Part shown: in pieces, positions 25,259 through 38,400 of the stretch | How positions within the stretch are numbered: position 1 is the first letter of the stretch | Layout of the letters: each line of letters opens with the position of its first letter | NCBI RefSeq assembly: GCF_021155775.2 | Contig: NC_060234.1 | Span: 3,100,001-3,164,000 of the forward strand | Direction of reading: 5' to 3' | DNA length: 64,000 nt | Source of the DNA: Neodiprion pinetum | Lineage: Eukaryota; Arthropoda; Insecta; Hymenoptera; Diprionidae | Notes under the pieces: generated by a model | Seen by the model: only the letters and a program-made list of their open reading frames with translations | Databases searched by the model: none | Told to the model about the DNA's origin: nothing | Program-made: the position numbers and the translations under genes

Positions 25259-26880
25259 ATAAAAATAGCAAAAAATTGTGAAACGTACGGCGGTATGGAT
25301 TTTGATCGGATATTGGGAGATGAATTTCGGGTCTCTAACAATAAGCGATCGATTGTCGGTTTCGAGTGGCGGAGGTGCATCGGACCGTGTCTTGAAACTA
25401 ATGTCGAACTTTTGAGTGATCTGCCCATCTTCGAAGATCAAACTCCTCGAGGAATTTCCCGCCGATGTTGTACACCTGACGTGGATACTCGTCGAGCTCC
25501 GTGCAGTATATTGGTACACTTTGTAATATAACAGGGCAGGAATCCCGCCGAGGTGGGGTAATTTCGGTGATCAAGGATGCGGGTTTCACGAGCCGGAAGC
25601 TGATACACAGCCGCTCCTACACGTGGTTCAGAAATGCGGGCAATATTATCGGGCGTGAAGCAATTATTATCACATTATTAATAATAATCAGGGTACACAC
25701 ACTCCGTTATAATATAACGCGATCCGTCCGTAATTGGATACCTGGTTACGCGTTGCTAAGTTATAAACGATTCGGCCGAGATATTGCCGGTGAAAATTTC
25801 AGCGAGAAAAATACCGCCGTATAATATCTGCGTATATTATCGTGTGTAATTAATTAAAACACCGCCGTGAGTAAATTGCTTCGATATTACATACATCGGT
25901 AATTTATAACGGGACGAGGACGGATTTCGAAAAAGTCATCACCTGCAAGCTTTTTCATTATTCTCTGTGAAAAGTAATTTCGATTTGAAGATACCGAACG
26001 AACCAAAAAAAAATAAAAAATAAAAAATCATCGATAGTCAAATGACGATTCACAGTTAGCGTAAAAAAATAAACCATAAAAAATAATTCGACGCTGAGGG
26101 AGAGCGATGATTCTTGTTACGCGACCCATCGAGTCACGTATGACGAAGAATGTAAGTTCTGCTTCCGGGTTGCAGCGAGGCTGGCTGGGCGTGGATTAGA
26201 CCGTTCAAGAAGGGTAAATGCATTCCCCGGGCTCGCGTTACGGAATTTATGGGAGAGCGGACACCTGGCTATAAAATAACACTTCCTATTCAAATCGGCA
26301 AATTAACGGTCTCTCCCTGACATATAGATATTCTTTGTTCACCGACGTTCCTCCACTCGCCGCGAAACGAATTATGGCCCCTCGCCGAAAGGACACGCCG
26401 AGAAATTATCGTCTCGAAATTAGGCTGTTCTATTTTTTACCTCATTGCTTGTTTGTTTGTTTTTTCTCGACAATTTTTCAATACGTACCATCACTTTATC
26501 GTTTTTCATATCACACGTGCGTGAAACGTGTTCGATTAGCAAAGCATAAGATCAAGGTTTAAAGTGTAAAAGTGAAATCAATCAAAATTCATTTTCCATA
26601 AATAAAGAAATCCATCGTTGATAGAAACGAGAAACCAAAGGTAACTTGCAATTTTCTTTTCTTTTTTGTTTTTTTCTTTTCATCTTCTTCAACGCACAGA
26701 GTCGCAAAATACGAAATAACATCTTGCTAAAATTAGGACGAGATTAACCTGCATCATCAGCATCGGCAGTGAGGTATAAAAAATTGTATGAAAATTCGCG
26801 GATGATTCAACTTTGGCTTATTTTTATCCCAGGGACTCAGTAACAGGGTAAAAAATTCTCGTAGAGCTGTTTCAAGGAGC

Positions 26881-27031
26881 CGCGAGGAAAGAATGAGAAG
26901 CGGAAGAAAAATCGCGGAGTGGTGGTAAGAAACGGAGAAGAAAAAAAAAAAAAAAAACGAAAAAAAAAGAAAGAAACCAAGAATGAAAGGAAAGCAAAAA
27001 GAGGAAGGGTGAAGAGGAAAAAGGAAAGGAT
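26881..27031. repeat. Polypurine tract on the plus strand (about 150 bases)
   Basis: G/A-rich run with 19 consecutive A residues at 26939-26957. Frames through it are Lys/Arg-rich on plus and Phe-rich on minus and are not genes. Confidence 0.7.
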
Positions 27032-27611
27032 ACGACACAAGGTACGAGGTATAGTCGAGACACTCTTCTTCAGCCTTCCGGAGATCCTGTCTGTAACCCC
27101 ATTACAGGCTCACTTCAACCTTGATAATTTTTTTTTTATTCCAAAAGCTACGTCGGTATATATTGTTCGTCAATCAATTCCACTCAGAGTCACTCGATTC
27201 TTATCCCCGATACAACGTGGCATAGAAAATAACACAAGATACTCGATCAGTGTACGGATTCTTTTTAATTTTTAAACGATCCAAGTATAAACGTGTAGGT
27301 ACTTCGGAATACGGAAAAAATCAAACCACGAGTATTTTCACCTTTTTAACGATACTTCCGAAGCTTACAGTCGACACGTAATATTTTATTGTTTGATTTT
27401 TTTCCACCTCAAGTTCGAAAAATGCAAACTCGAAAGCTTAGCCTGAACTTTAATCCGCACATACGTAAAGAATTCTCTTCACCTCAAACCCTTGGTCTAA
27501 ATTTGGCAATTGCTACGATCAATCTTCTCGGTAAATTCTAAACTTTTTTCCATTTTACATAAATTTTACCGTTTGAAAGGTTGGAGCATGAACAGAATCT
27601 TCCTTTGTGGG

Positions 27612-28130
27612 TTAAGGGGTTACGTATACCTGAGCGGATGAAAAAAAAAATGATTTTTCAAAAAGGTTCTCATTCGCACAGTACGTAATATCCTTCCAGT
27701 GTCTATCCTGAAATTTTTATAAAGAAATTCGCAGTAATGCTAAAGTTATAGCGTTTTGTAATCGACTGGTCGAGCGGCGTAAAGGACATTAAAGAAGGAA
27801 GAACGAGGTTGACGCGGTAAAGAAAAAAAAAGATCTAATGGAAGATCCGTCATATGGCCCAGGAATCGACGATTTCGTGTAAGTTTGAAATAAACTAGTT
27901 ATTTCATACTAAAAATTTTAAGCGCGTCTTTCTCGAAACATTGTTTTTAAAATCGGTACCGGAAATATCTCCGCGACTACCGGACTGATCGGGATGTAGT
28001 TTTGTACAGTGATGTTTCACGCAATAATTTACTACTTGTCGAACCGTTTTTTCGATAGCTGTCATAGTTTTTTTTTTTTTTGTTTTTTTCATTTTAAGTA
28101 CAAGTACTGAACAATTTTGAATAAAAAAAA
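27612..28130. repeat. Possible element beginning TTAAGGGGTTACGTATACC
   Basis: The left end resembles the TTAAGGGGG-type terminus of the element at 11232. The following 500 bases read like a decayed non-coding mobile element. No matching right terminus was found, so the right limit is a guess. Confidence 0.3.
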
Positions 28131-28681
28131 ATCGCCTGTTTAATTCCAGAGACTGCCGTGGCGCGAAAAAATTTAATTTTCAAATTTCTACAAGTACGAG
28201 TTTTATCTATCCAGTGCAAGAATTTTTCATTTGTTCTTCAGATAAAAACAGTGGAGACAGGTCTGGTACCGCAAACGCCATCGACAAAAACAAGTCCCAA
28301 GAAAACGACTGTAAATTTTTCACCGTTTGTAATTTTCCAATCAAATTTTCACACAATACAGATAAGATGTCATACTTCACAAGATTGTTAAATGAAATTC
28401 AGTTTCATACACGGAGAAAATTCTTAAACATAACACTAGTCTTAAACCCTTGAGTGTTCAATGTTATTGGCGATGCGTGAATCGTAAAAATTTGAATCTT
28501 CACGGTCTGAATTTGTAAAAGATGTTTAAATAAACAAACACCTGAAGGGTCGATACGTCGAAAAACAATCGATGCTTCTTTGATCTCCCTACAATTCCAA
28601 GATTTATTTCCATATTCGAAGATTCTTGGATTGTACGAGAATTTGAAACAATACGAGGAGCGGGGTTTCAAAAACATCCTT

Positions 28682-28691
28682 GAAAACTCAC
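28682..28691 (-). other. 5' splice donor of neuroligin A exon 1
   Basis: Read on the minus strand the boundary is AAG|GTGAGTTTTC, close to the metazoan donor consensus. Reading through it gives residues unlike any neuroligin and then a stop. The equivalent exon of gene B ends with the same AAG|GTGAGT in the same phase, which supports the call. Confidence 0.88.
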
Positions 28692-29100
28692 CTTGAACCG
28701 GTGCGTAAATGTTGAGGTAGAGACAGTCCTCGCTCTGGTTTTTCAGATAGGGAAGAAGCCGCCTGAGATATTCGAGCCGACCCCTGGGTATTTTTTCTGA
28801 TAAAACAGGTAACTTCTGGGGACAAACGGGTCCGAATTTGTCGGCGATCTTAACGCCCTGCCAAAGCGCCCCGCTGACCGGAGGCATGAAGCGGAGGGAT
28901 CCGATGGGTGGCGAGGCGTAAGGAACTCCCCTGAAGACCTCGACGCTTTCGAGGTATCGTTCGAGGTTAACGATGACGCCGGAAAGCTCGCCGTACTTTG
29001 TCCTAACGATACGCGAGCTCAACTCGGCGTGACTCGACGTGACGATCATAGCGTAGACAATCCCGAATAGGAAGCTGCATCGGCGGCAGTTCCTCGTCAT
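28692..29100 (-). CDS. Nlg: Neuroligin paralog A, first coding exon (partial gene)
   Basis: Neuroligin family: a postsynaptic adhesion protein with a non-catalytic cholinesterase-like ectodomain that binds neurexin. The exon encodes 136 residues plus the first base of a glycine codon. Residues 1-25 are a signal peptide (basic start, hydrophobic core about 8-23, likely cleavage after SHA). Then come the YGELSG beta strand (36-41), VFRGVPYASPP (55-65), Cys93 in PVCPQ, sequon Asn121 (NQS), and EDCLYLN (124-130), which fits carboxylesterase type-B signature 2. Cys93 and Cys126 would form the first family disulfide. The ATG is the first in-frame start after an in-frame TGA at 29131..29133, and its -3 base is A. 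The exon ends at AAG|GTGAGT, phase 1. The rest of the protein lies beyond the left window edge. Family membership is firm; which insect paralog it is cannot be told from 136 residues. Confidence 0.92.
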
Positions 29101-29780
29101 ATTGCCGCGGTTTGACCGTTCCGAAAATCGTCAACGAGAACAACCGGAAGCCGCCACCGGCGACATGCCGCCGGGTGGTCGCAAGCTTGAGCTTGAGCTT
29201 TGTGCTTTCAGCTTTTCCCCCCTTATTCTCAAGCTGGCGTCATCAAGTCAACGATTTGGAAGGCAAATTGCGGGATCCCTGATACCGATTCAGCCTTGAA
29301 TCCGCGCGTAAGCTCGACGGCCATGAAAAGCCCAGCGTCGCGACGCCGAAGTACGGCTGCTGCATCCCCGCCGCCTTAATCCTCGGTTCGATTCCTCCTC
29401 CGCTTCTCAGTTTGCCGATCGACGTTTATCGCCGCCAATTATATTCACCAACAACGTGCCGTTTCAACGAATCCACCACTTCCTCTGTCGCAGCGGCAGG
29501 CATTTCTTACGAATCGGTCACAGGAACACTATTTCATTTTTTATCGCGTGCGTCAGGTTACGGTAAACGTAAAAAGCCCCTGCCTTCAGGATCTTGAAGA
29601 AGAGGCCGACCCTTGGATACCCGCTGTTTGATCTTCTTCTTATTCTTTCACGCTGCATCCTTTTGGAAATGGTTCGACCATCGTTCGATAGAAAATTACT
29701 AACCACTTGGCGTTGATCCGATTCGGTTCCGACGGAAGGATTTCGCGCCTCAAACTTCAGAGTTCCGACTTCGTCGCCTT

Positions 29781-29834
29781 TCTTTTTCTTCTTCTTTTTC
29801 TTCTTCTTCTTCTTCTTCTTCTTCTGCTACTGCT
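29781..29834. repeat. CTT trinucleotide tract
   Basis: TTCTTCTTC-type repeats about 54 bases long, about 700 bases upstream of the gene A start. The Arg/Lys-rich minus-strand frame over it is an artefact. Confidence 0.85.
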
Positions 29835-30647
29835 TCCTTTTGAATCGCGAAAATAAGCTGCGGGCTTGTTATAACCGCTTGAGACAAGTTCACGCGTGAC
29901 AAGCCTGACAACACGCTGACAACTTGATTCCGATGTCGCGAAATTCTCGCTCATTCGTTTTCGGCATGCTGTTTTAAATCCGGAACGAGGTGTCAATACG
30001 AATCCTTGGTCGACGACCAGCCGTAACTTCGAATCCTAAAATTTCGGTCAATTCGCAAGACCCAATTTCCGTTGCTCGGAATATACTTAGTCGGTCTTCG
30101 TTGAAAATTACACTTCAGGAAGAAAAGTGTGCTTTGTTAAAGGAGGACGAAGTAAATTCTTTTATTTAAATAAAAAAGAGGATAGCGTTTAATTCTTCAC
30201 CTCTTCGCGTTAAAGGCTTGCGTTAACATACGCAAGAGGTAAAAATCACTCGATGCCACACTGCCATGAAAATTATTCCACAAATATATTAAACGCGAGT
30301 ACAATTATCATTTATATAATCACACTCCGGCGCTTTGTTAATCCTAGATGTATATTTTCATCGTTAGAATCAGTTATTTCATACCGAGAAACGTTTGAAA
30401 GACGGTAAATTTTATTCTCTGTTAAAATCTACGTGAAAACTGATTATCCTTGTGTTTGATTATTCTTGTGACGCGTAGCGTTTAGCTTCTGTACCGATAT
30501 TAGTGCTCGGTGTCTTTTGATTTTTTTCTCACTTGATCAAAGAAAAAACGAAAATAAAAATAACCAAAGGGAAAGCAGGAAGAAAAGAAAAAACCAGTCA
30601 CAGTAATCGCACGATCAACGTTATCTTCTTCGCAGCCTCTATTTTTT

Positions 30648-30677
30648 TCTTTCTTTCTTTCTTTCTTTTTTTTTTTT
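30648..30677. repeat. TTTC microsatellite merging into a T run
   Basis: Four or more TTTC units flanked by T runs. Confidence 0.8.
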
Positions 30678-33600
30678 ATATCTTTTCAATTATCGAATCC
30701 GTAGTCACTCACTGTGCGAAGAATTCGACGAAACGCAACGAGCACTGAACAAATTATTACACGCACAAATTATCGACAATCGCATGCGGTACCACGTGCG
30801 ACGAGTATTATTATCATGGACCACACTCTCGATCGGTTATATATATATATACACACATATAACATTCGAAATGGGGAAAACCGATGATTGCATCAAGCGT
30901 TGTACAGCGATTGAAAGCGATCGTCGAATGATTGTGTGAAGAGAAATGTCGTGAAGTGAAAAGCGACGAAAGCTCGAACGAAGAAAAGATTCGCGAATAA
31001 TAAAGAGAACGATAGAATTGCGAGAGAGAAGATGAAGAAAAAGAGAGCCAAAAAAGAAAAAAAAAAAAAAATAACGACAAAACAACAACAACAAAAACAA
31101 CAGTTTCCTTCACCGTACGTTTCGTGCAATGTGTATGAAACGCGAACTAACGCGACTGTTCGTCGTGCTCGGAGGAAGAGAGAGTTCGTTGGTAAAACTC
31201 GCGGGGGAGAAATCGCGATTGAAACTCGACGGGCACGAGATTACAGCCCTGGACCGCTCGCTCCGGGTTCGACGTTGCTGTTCGTTCGACCCCCGACAAA
31301 CTGGCGTCAGGCGAAAGCTTTCCTGTCAGCTGCGCCGGCGCCGCGCAAGCCTTGCTGAAGGGTGGAAGTTTCGTACGGTCGATACGTCAGGGGCAGAGGG
31401 TGAGATGAGGGGGCTAAAATTACAGGGTAGAAACTTGGTTCGAGTCTGGGATTGGAAATGCGAAACGTAGATGCCGATTTTTGAACCCTCCGGCTCCTCC
31501 TTTCCATCCCCCCGCCCCCGCCTCGTGCATTCGTTTTTGCGTCATTATCACTTTTCTACTTCGTTGTTTTTTTTTTTTTTTTTTTTTTCGGGCTGATTGC
31601 ACGACGCTTCCATGGTATCGGCGATTAGCGTATCACCGATTTTCAGTTTCGTTTCGATGCCTCGTTTTTTGTGGTGTTTTTTTTTTTTTTTTTTGTTTCG
31701 GTAAAAAAAAAAAAGATTGGACGAAGAATAAAAACAAAAATTGACAAATTTGACCACGATCAAGAACAAACGTGTTGCAATATTAACGGTGAATGGTTAC
31801 TCACCCAATTTCGAATACGATTCCCAACGAAGAGCAGACCTGACTCGATGAAACAATGATTGAAGAAAAATGTCGAAAAAATTTACAGCGTCAAATTTCA
31901 ATCCACATTTACCTCACCCTGCAGTTCCGCGGATAAGCGACAAGCAAATACAATGTCGAACGAATGTATACGAACGTGTCGAAAGAGAACGGAAACACGA
32001 GCAAAGGTTTCCACGATAGGAATGGAAGGGTGGAGGATCGTCGGGAAATACGAAAAGCTGTAAAGTGCGTGTGTGGTATGTGTATATATCTATAAGAAGT
32101 CGTAAACCAGGAAGGATCCGCAGGATTCGCGGATAGGTACCCGCCTACTGTTTTACTTTTTTCGCTTTCCACGGTGTTTCATTTTTTTTCCTCCTCTTTC
32201 CTCACGTTTCTTTTCCTTCTCTCTTATATCCTCGGGAAATATTTCATCCCCGAGTCGTAGTTCTCAGCATGGTGTAAGGTATAGTGCACGGGGAGGAGGG
32301 GGTAGGGGTAGGGTAAAATTTTTCAGGGGGGATGCGTGTGTGTGTGCGTTTGCGGGGGTCATGGGTGGTATAGTTATAATAATACACGTGTAGAAGCGCG
32401 TGCATAAACAACGTTGACATTCTCTTGACGAAGAAGGATACCCACCCTACTTCATCCCTCCCTCCATACCCCACGGGCGTGATTTACGACGGGCAATACA
32501 AGAGAATGATTCCACCTCGGAATATTCCGTCAGGTGCAAAAGTAGGCGAACGTATACATACGTATGTATATACGTGTGTACGTGTATCCACATAATACGA
32601 TACGTGCCCAGAGACGTATGGCTGGTGTATCGATGTAGCCAAATGCACTGTCTGGGGGTTGAATTTTTTCATAACAAGGTGGAAATTACAGGGAATCGCA
32701 GAAGAACTTGCGAGACTCGGATCGCCTTATAGCCAGATTCCACTTAACCCGTCATCGTCCCTAACGTCACTTGACGTTTCTTCTTGACTCGTGCGGTTTG
32801 CTTTTTTTTCCTCTATCTTTCCCCCTCTCCATGCCAACCTTCGCTGCCAACCCGCAACTCAGACGCCAGACGCCGTTAAATATTTACCTCCATTTTCTCC
32901 GAAAACCCCGTAACGTTACCCTCGGCTGCTTGTAATGTCTATGCCTGCGTGTGCGTATGCGTAAGTGTATACCACGTGTGGGTGTTTGTGCGCAGGCATA
33001 GATTTCATTCGTCACGATGTTCCGCAAGGTCACGGTTAAACATGGATGACTCATTTCTAGAAGTCAAGACCCACGACAGCGTCTTGAATCAAAAGCTCCG
33101 TAAAAGCACGGTGATGGGAAGAAGAACGGTCTTCAAACGGATGCAAATACCAAAAATGTTTGATTGCGAAATCACTGAAATGTTCGTTTTCTTTCTTCTC
33201 TGAATCACTTCGTACTCGCACATTTTTTTAAATATCCATAAAGTTCTTTCGTAAGGCGTGTGTTGAAGACTTTTTGGAATCCGAGTTTTTTGATTCATTC
33301 AGTTAGCTTCTGAAAATGTTGCGACAGGTGCGTAAGAGGCGGAATTTTCGAAAATTCTCTCACGGCATACCTTACGCGGATTTTACACGTCTTTTGCTTT
33401 TACCCGCCTCTTCGACCGTCGGCTGAAAATTTCTGAAAGACGTTTTATAAAGTATCGCACATCCTGCGACTCTTTATCCTCGATTCGTCCGAATTAAAAG
33501 CTTGTCGATTTTCCTCGAAATACGTGAAATTCTTGTAAAAAACTTATTGAACACCGGTCGAATGGTTTGAACAGAACCGCGTTGCCTCAGAAGTTTCAGA

Positions 33601-35292
33601 CGCGTCTACCACAGCTTTTGCGAGCTTTTCAGGTAAGAAAATCTGATAAGCCGGTACCTGTAATTCTCACACGCCACCGCGCAAACTTTCATCGTGACCT
33701 TTTTTGTCGCGTCGCACGCATCGCGAAACACGGTCAGATACGAGCCTCGCTGTTTCCTTGCGCGATAATTATTCATTTTGTCGCCTCGTTGTAAGTACAC
33801 ATTGGCATTCGGGTCATTGAACGAATTGTACGCGCCAAGTAAATCGGCGAACGGTTTTATCTCGTCGAAAGGCTGATATCCGTTTCCGAAATGTCCAGCA
33901 GGCGGATAAACGCGTTTACCGAGCCGATCGAAGAAGCTCAAATCGTCTCGCTGACATCGGCGTAAACAACCGCCAATCCGTCTCTTCGATCGAGCTTTTT
34001 AACGGCAAGGAGAAAGAGGGCGAAAATCGGAGGGTGAATTTGTAGGGGGTTGGAGAAAGTACCTCGCGTTCGCGATACAAGTCGGGATGGTAAAAGTTAA
34101 TTGTGAATGAAGAATGGGGGCGCGATACCGTCACGAACAAAGGATTTCATTGTCGCACAAACGACCGGGCATAAAACTAAATTTTGGCTCAACACGATCG
34201 CGCTTATCCGCCCTCGGATTCACGTTTCGCACCCTCGAATCGTGTCAGCTGCACTCCCTTTAACCAACTCCCGTTTATTCCCATATTTCGCAAATACCAA
34301 AGCTTGCAGGTATTCGAGTTCGCGAATTACACCCAAGGGCATCAGAATTTTTTTTCACACATTTTTTGGAGAGTTAATTTCAGTCCCGTTATTCACCTCT
34401 GCGACATTTTCTACAAGATGCGCAGCAATTTTTGTCGAATCGTGTCGATTGCATTTTTTGAAAATGGATACACGAGGAAGAACGTAAAGTTCGAACACGA
34501 CGTTTCGTTCCCCGTTAGTGATTGAGATTTTTAATCAACGAGAAACTTGACGTTCTTCGGAAAATAAAGCTGTACCGAAAAAAAAAACGGATCGATCGAA
34601 CTCTCGGCAAATTACGATTGTCAAAGGGTGAGAAGAGCGATACTCGCTGCAGAAGAGGCATCGGGGAATACCTGCCATGTGCTCATCTGACAAAAGAATT
34701 TTCGTTCAAAAATACGACGCCAAAGGAGGATCTTCGGAGCCAAGCCGGGTTGATCCGATATTCCTCACTGCTTTCATGCTTTCGCTTGTGTATATCCAGT
34801 ACTGCTAAACCATGACGGTTTCACAAATCCTGATCCCAACGTGCCGATACTGATCCTGTAGAAGATCGGCAAACTGACGTCGTACGGTAACCGTGTTATA
34901 AAATACGCTCATGGAAGAAATTCTTTTCACAGATCGAATCAATTTTCTGTACCAAACTTTATAACTTTCACGTCTTCTCACTGCAGGAACAGATTATTCT
35001 TCGATGTAATCATAAATTCGCAAATAATAAAAACAGAAAAAAAAAAATTAAGAAAAAAGCCTTTCCATTATTCCACGATTTTAAAATTTCAACGAAGATA
35101 GCTGATTCGTATATTTCGAGTCACCGCAATATCGTATTTTCACGTTCAATACAATTGCAAGATTTCGGTAAAATTAAGTTTTAGAAAATCTGACCGCAAC
35201 TTTCGAAATACAGGCTCGAAAATACTCCGATATATCGAAAAACAGGCTGTAGAAATGAAACAGCACGTACATGATTTTATAACGCTTTTGCT

Positions 35293-35415
35293 AGTGGAAA
35301 TAGCAAGGAAAATTCCGGATACAGATTCGGTTATCGACACTTACAAGCCAAGACGCAAACCCTCTTCTAGAATTTCGAGTGTGGAGGGGATATCCACTCT
35401 TCTTGCTATTCCACT
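35293..35415. repeat. Hairpin element 1 (123 bp) with core shared with 58604
   Basis: Ends AGTGGAAATAGCAAG and CTTGCTATTCCACT pair with one gap. The core (GATACAGATTCGGTTATCGA, then GCCAAGACGCAAACCCTCTT) aligns with the core of the element at 58604, but the terminal arms of the two differ. Lies in the intergenic region. Function unknown. Confidence 0.6.
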
Positions 35416-38400
35416 TTTACTATAATTGACTTGTTCTGATCGTGTGATTGGAAAAAGTGAATAGAAAATGATATCCCAAACAATGTTAACAGTCCTCGAT
35501 GTTCACTCCAACAGTATTTTTCAAATATCATGGAACAAGCTTGTTGCGTTGCGATAATGCGTACAGGTTAACAAGTGGAACGACTCGCACGCGTACATTG
35601 CAGAAACTCTGGATTTTATCTGCGCCGTTTAAGCAACCTCGTATCACATCCACCCACACACACCTTCGCGCACCTTTCAGACGGGTGAACTCTGGGAAGG
35701 AGAAGAAACGGGCAGGCGACGAAACGATCCGGCTATAAGGCAATGACGGGGTGAGAGGGAGCGCTTTTGTTGAGGGTAGTATAGTAATTATGATTTATAG
35801 GACATATGTCGAGGGGGTGAGTATAACGGGTTCAAATCTGTGAAATAAATACATCATCGTTAGGCGCCGTTTCTGCGCCTGCACCCGTCACCCTTAATTT
35901 TTTCCTGCCACCCGAGGGGTTACCTTTTAACGAATCGACGTTATTATTTGCGATGTGAAAAGTGAAAGAAACAGACGGAGAAAGCGATGAAATTATTATT
36001 TTCATCTTTCTTTTTTCTCTTCGCGACACATTATCGGGATAAATCGATCAAGCCTTTCAATTTCAGAAATAATATGCGAGGTTTTCAACACCGCAAAACT
36101 ATAGGATGATAGTGCGAGTCGATGCCTGATTCTATGCGTTAAAATTTATGCAATTTGGCAATTAGCAGTTGACCGGATTCGCGTTAGAGTCGCCCGAAGT
36201 TGTTCTAATTTCACTGAGTTCGTTTCAAATTATGAAACTTTACGTCGAGTCAATTTGAGTTAAGGAAATCCGCGTGAAGATGTTTACAGAATTTCATCGA
36301 GTCAATCGATATCGATCGGCAAAAAGTCATCTGATCATAATTGAAAATATTCAAAGTCTCTTGTTCAGTTACCACGAATTAGTTGAAATAAGTTCGAAAC
36401 GAATTGAATTCGTTAATTCTAACCGACTCCAAGTCACAGCGCCAGTATGAATTCACTCAAATTCAGTCATCGAGTAGCGCGTTCGGTGTCGCATCATGGA
36501 ATACACTCGATATTGGTATCCGAGCTACCAAAGTTCACTCGGAGTCAATCGAACAACTTGGAATTGACCACCAGAGGTTTGCCTACTGAAACGATTCGAA
36601 TTCACGAATCACCAAAAACGCGTCCCGAATTTCACGCGAGAATGTTAAACGGTGTGTTGCTGACTGTAATCTTTAATGAAAATTCGATAGTAAATTTTGG
36701 GCGAGTGCTGGAAGCGATTTCCCTGCACGAAAAGAGTAATCGTGCCAAACCCTCGCCTTTCTTCCATTCTTTCCATCTCTCGCCCCTGCAGGCATCCTCT
36801 AGCTGCCGAGGAAATTAAAAACTTTGTCTTATCCAAGTTCTTCTAATGACTGTCTGATATATATGTATACTTAATCTGTCTGCTCTGCACCCGCTCCAGT
36901 AAACTCACCCTCGTTCCACTGCGCAGAATAGATCGGCAATTAAATTTGCTAATCTGAGACCGAGAATTAACAGATCTACGTTTCTCCCCCCGTCCTAAAG
37001 ACGAGCCGTTAAATTCCTCGGCGAAATCAAGATTTGGCAAATTGATCGCCGGCTTGTTTAGAGGTAAAAAAAAACAACAAAAAAAAAAAAAAGAAAAGAA
37101 TTGAAAAGAAGAAACTCTCAGAAATGTTCGAGTCAGCCAGGCAGACAGGCGTCTATAGACAGCTGTAGAAGATATTTCTCTACAGAAACCGCAGAGGACG
37201 AGGATATTTCTCTCCTCCGTTTCTATTCTGGCGTCCCGGCAGTTCTGCTCCTTATTATATAATCTTGTTCAAATCAATAAGATCGATCGGCCAGACGTGC
37301 CGCGGAATATTTTGCCTGAAAATTTACCGCTTTATCCAAATTCGTGTGAAAAAATTTCGTCACGTTATCTTCGACCTTTCTTTTTCCTTCCTTCGTTTCT
37401 TTCTTTCACCTCCAAATTTTTCTTCAATCTTTAAATCTATGAAAAAATTTAAAAAAAAACCAAAAAATTTCTCTCGCGTCACATCGAGCAAAAACAACCG
37501 TTCACCCTGGCATGTCTGTGTCTTGAAATTGGTTCATCGATTTCTCAAGATGTAAAAATTTATCATTCAAAGCACGTAATCGGCGCCTCATACCCCGTTG
37601 ACTTTCTTTTGTCTCAATGTTTTTCCTTCCTCTATCTTTTGCTCTGTTATTTTCCTAATGTCACGTTCCGCGCTTTTATTCCACACCGCAAAATCCCTCG
37701 TAACTCGAGCGAATTTCAAAATCCACCCACAAATCTGCATTCAATCTCTAGTTCACTGCGATCCTTTGTTTGCGAAATTCTTAACAGCAAATGATCGATG
37801 ATTAATTTGAAAAAGACTAAAAAATCCTTCGACGATTTAATCATCATTACTTTAGTAATAAATAAAGAGTAATCTTCTGAAAACATTTTCCACGGGTGAT
37901 TAATTTCACCTTGTTTTGCAATTTTTTTTTTTTTTTTTTTTTGTACAAAATATTATCAAAATTCGCGTAATCAATCAGAGAGACGATCTTGCGAGTGTCC
38001 AACGATACCGATTCGCCAAGCTATCAAAGTCCGGTGTGTATAGAGGAGGGAAGTTTCGCTCTTGAGAAAATTGAATAAACGAAATGAGTAGGAATAAATG
38101 GAAACACACCCGCAACCTCGGTTATCTTAGAATTCGTGACCCCCGCTACCCAATCCGGGCGATGCGCCCCGACCGAGATCCTCGCGCGTCTTTTACCGTC
38201 GACAGATGGATGAATCTAATTGAAGCTTTCGACTTTTATGCCTTTTCTTTACCCTCCGGGGCACCGGGGGTTTTTTTTTCTCATTTTTTTTATTTTTGGT
38301 TTTTTCTTCCTCTTCTTTTATATAGATATATTTCCCCCGCAAATCGCGATCCCTCACCCCCGAAATCCCGAGGCGTAGCCTCCGAACTGAGCCCAGCCGC

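Larger units (their letters stand above)
1..28691 (-). other. First intron of neuroligin A (runs off the left edge)
   Basis: This stretch follows the donor of gene A. It holds no second neuroligin exon that I could recognise: no minus-strand reading frame shows the HGES/HGDS loop, the NYRLG strand or other later neuroligin blocks. Exons shorter than about 60 codons could be missed. If the gene is intact, the first intron is at least 28.7 kb, in keeping with the long introns of insect neuroligins. The content is repeats, homopolymer runs and unassigned AT-rich DNA; the identifiable elements are listed separately. Confidence 0.7.

Noticed and set aside
29380..29400. GGTTCGATTCC, a tRNA T-loop-like sequence
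   Set aside because: The flanking bases do not form a T stem, and no anticodon arm, D arm or acceptor stem fits upstream. Not a tRNA.
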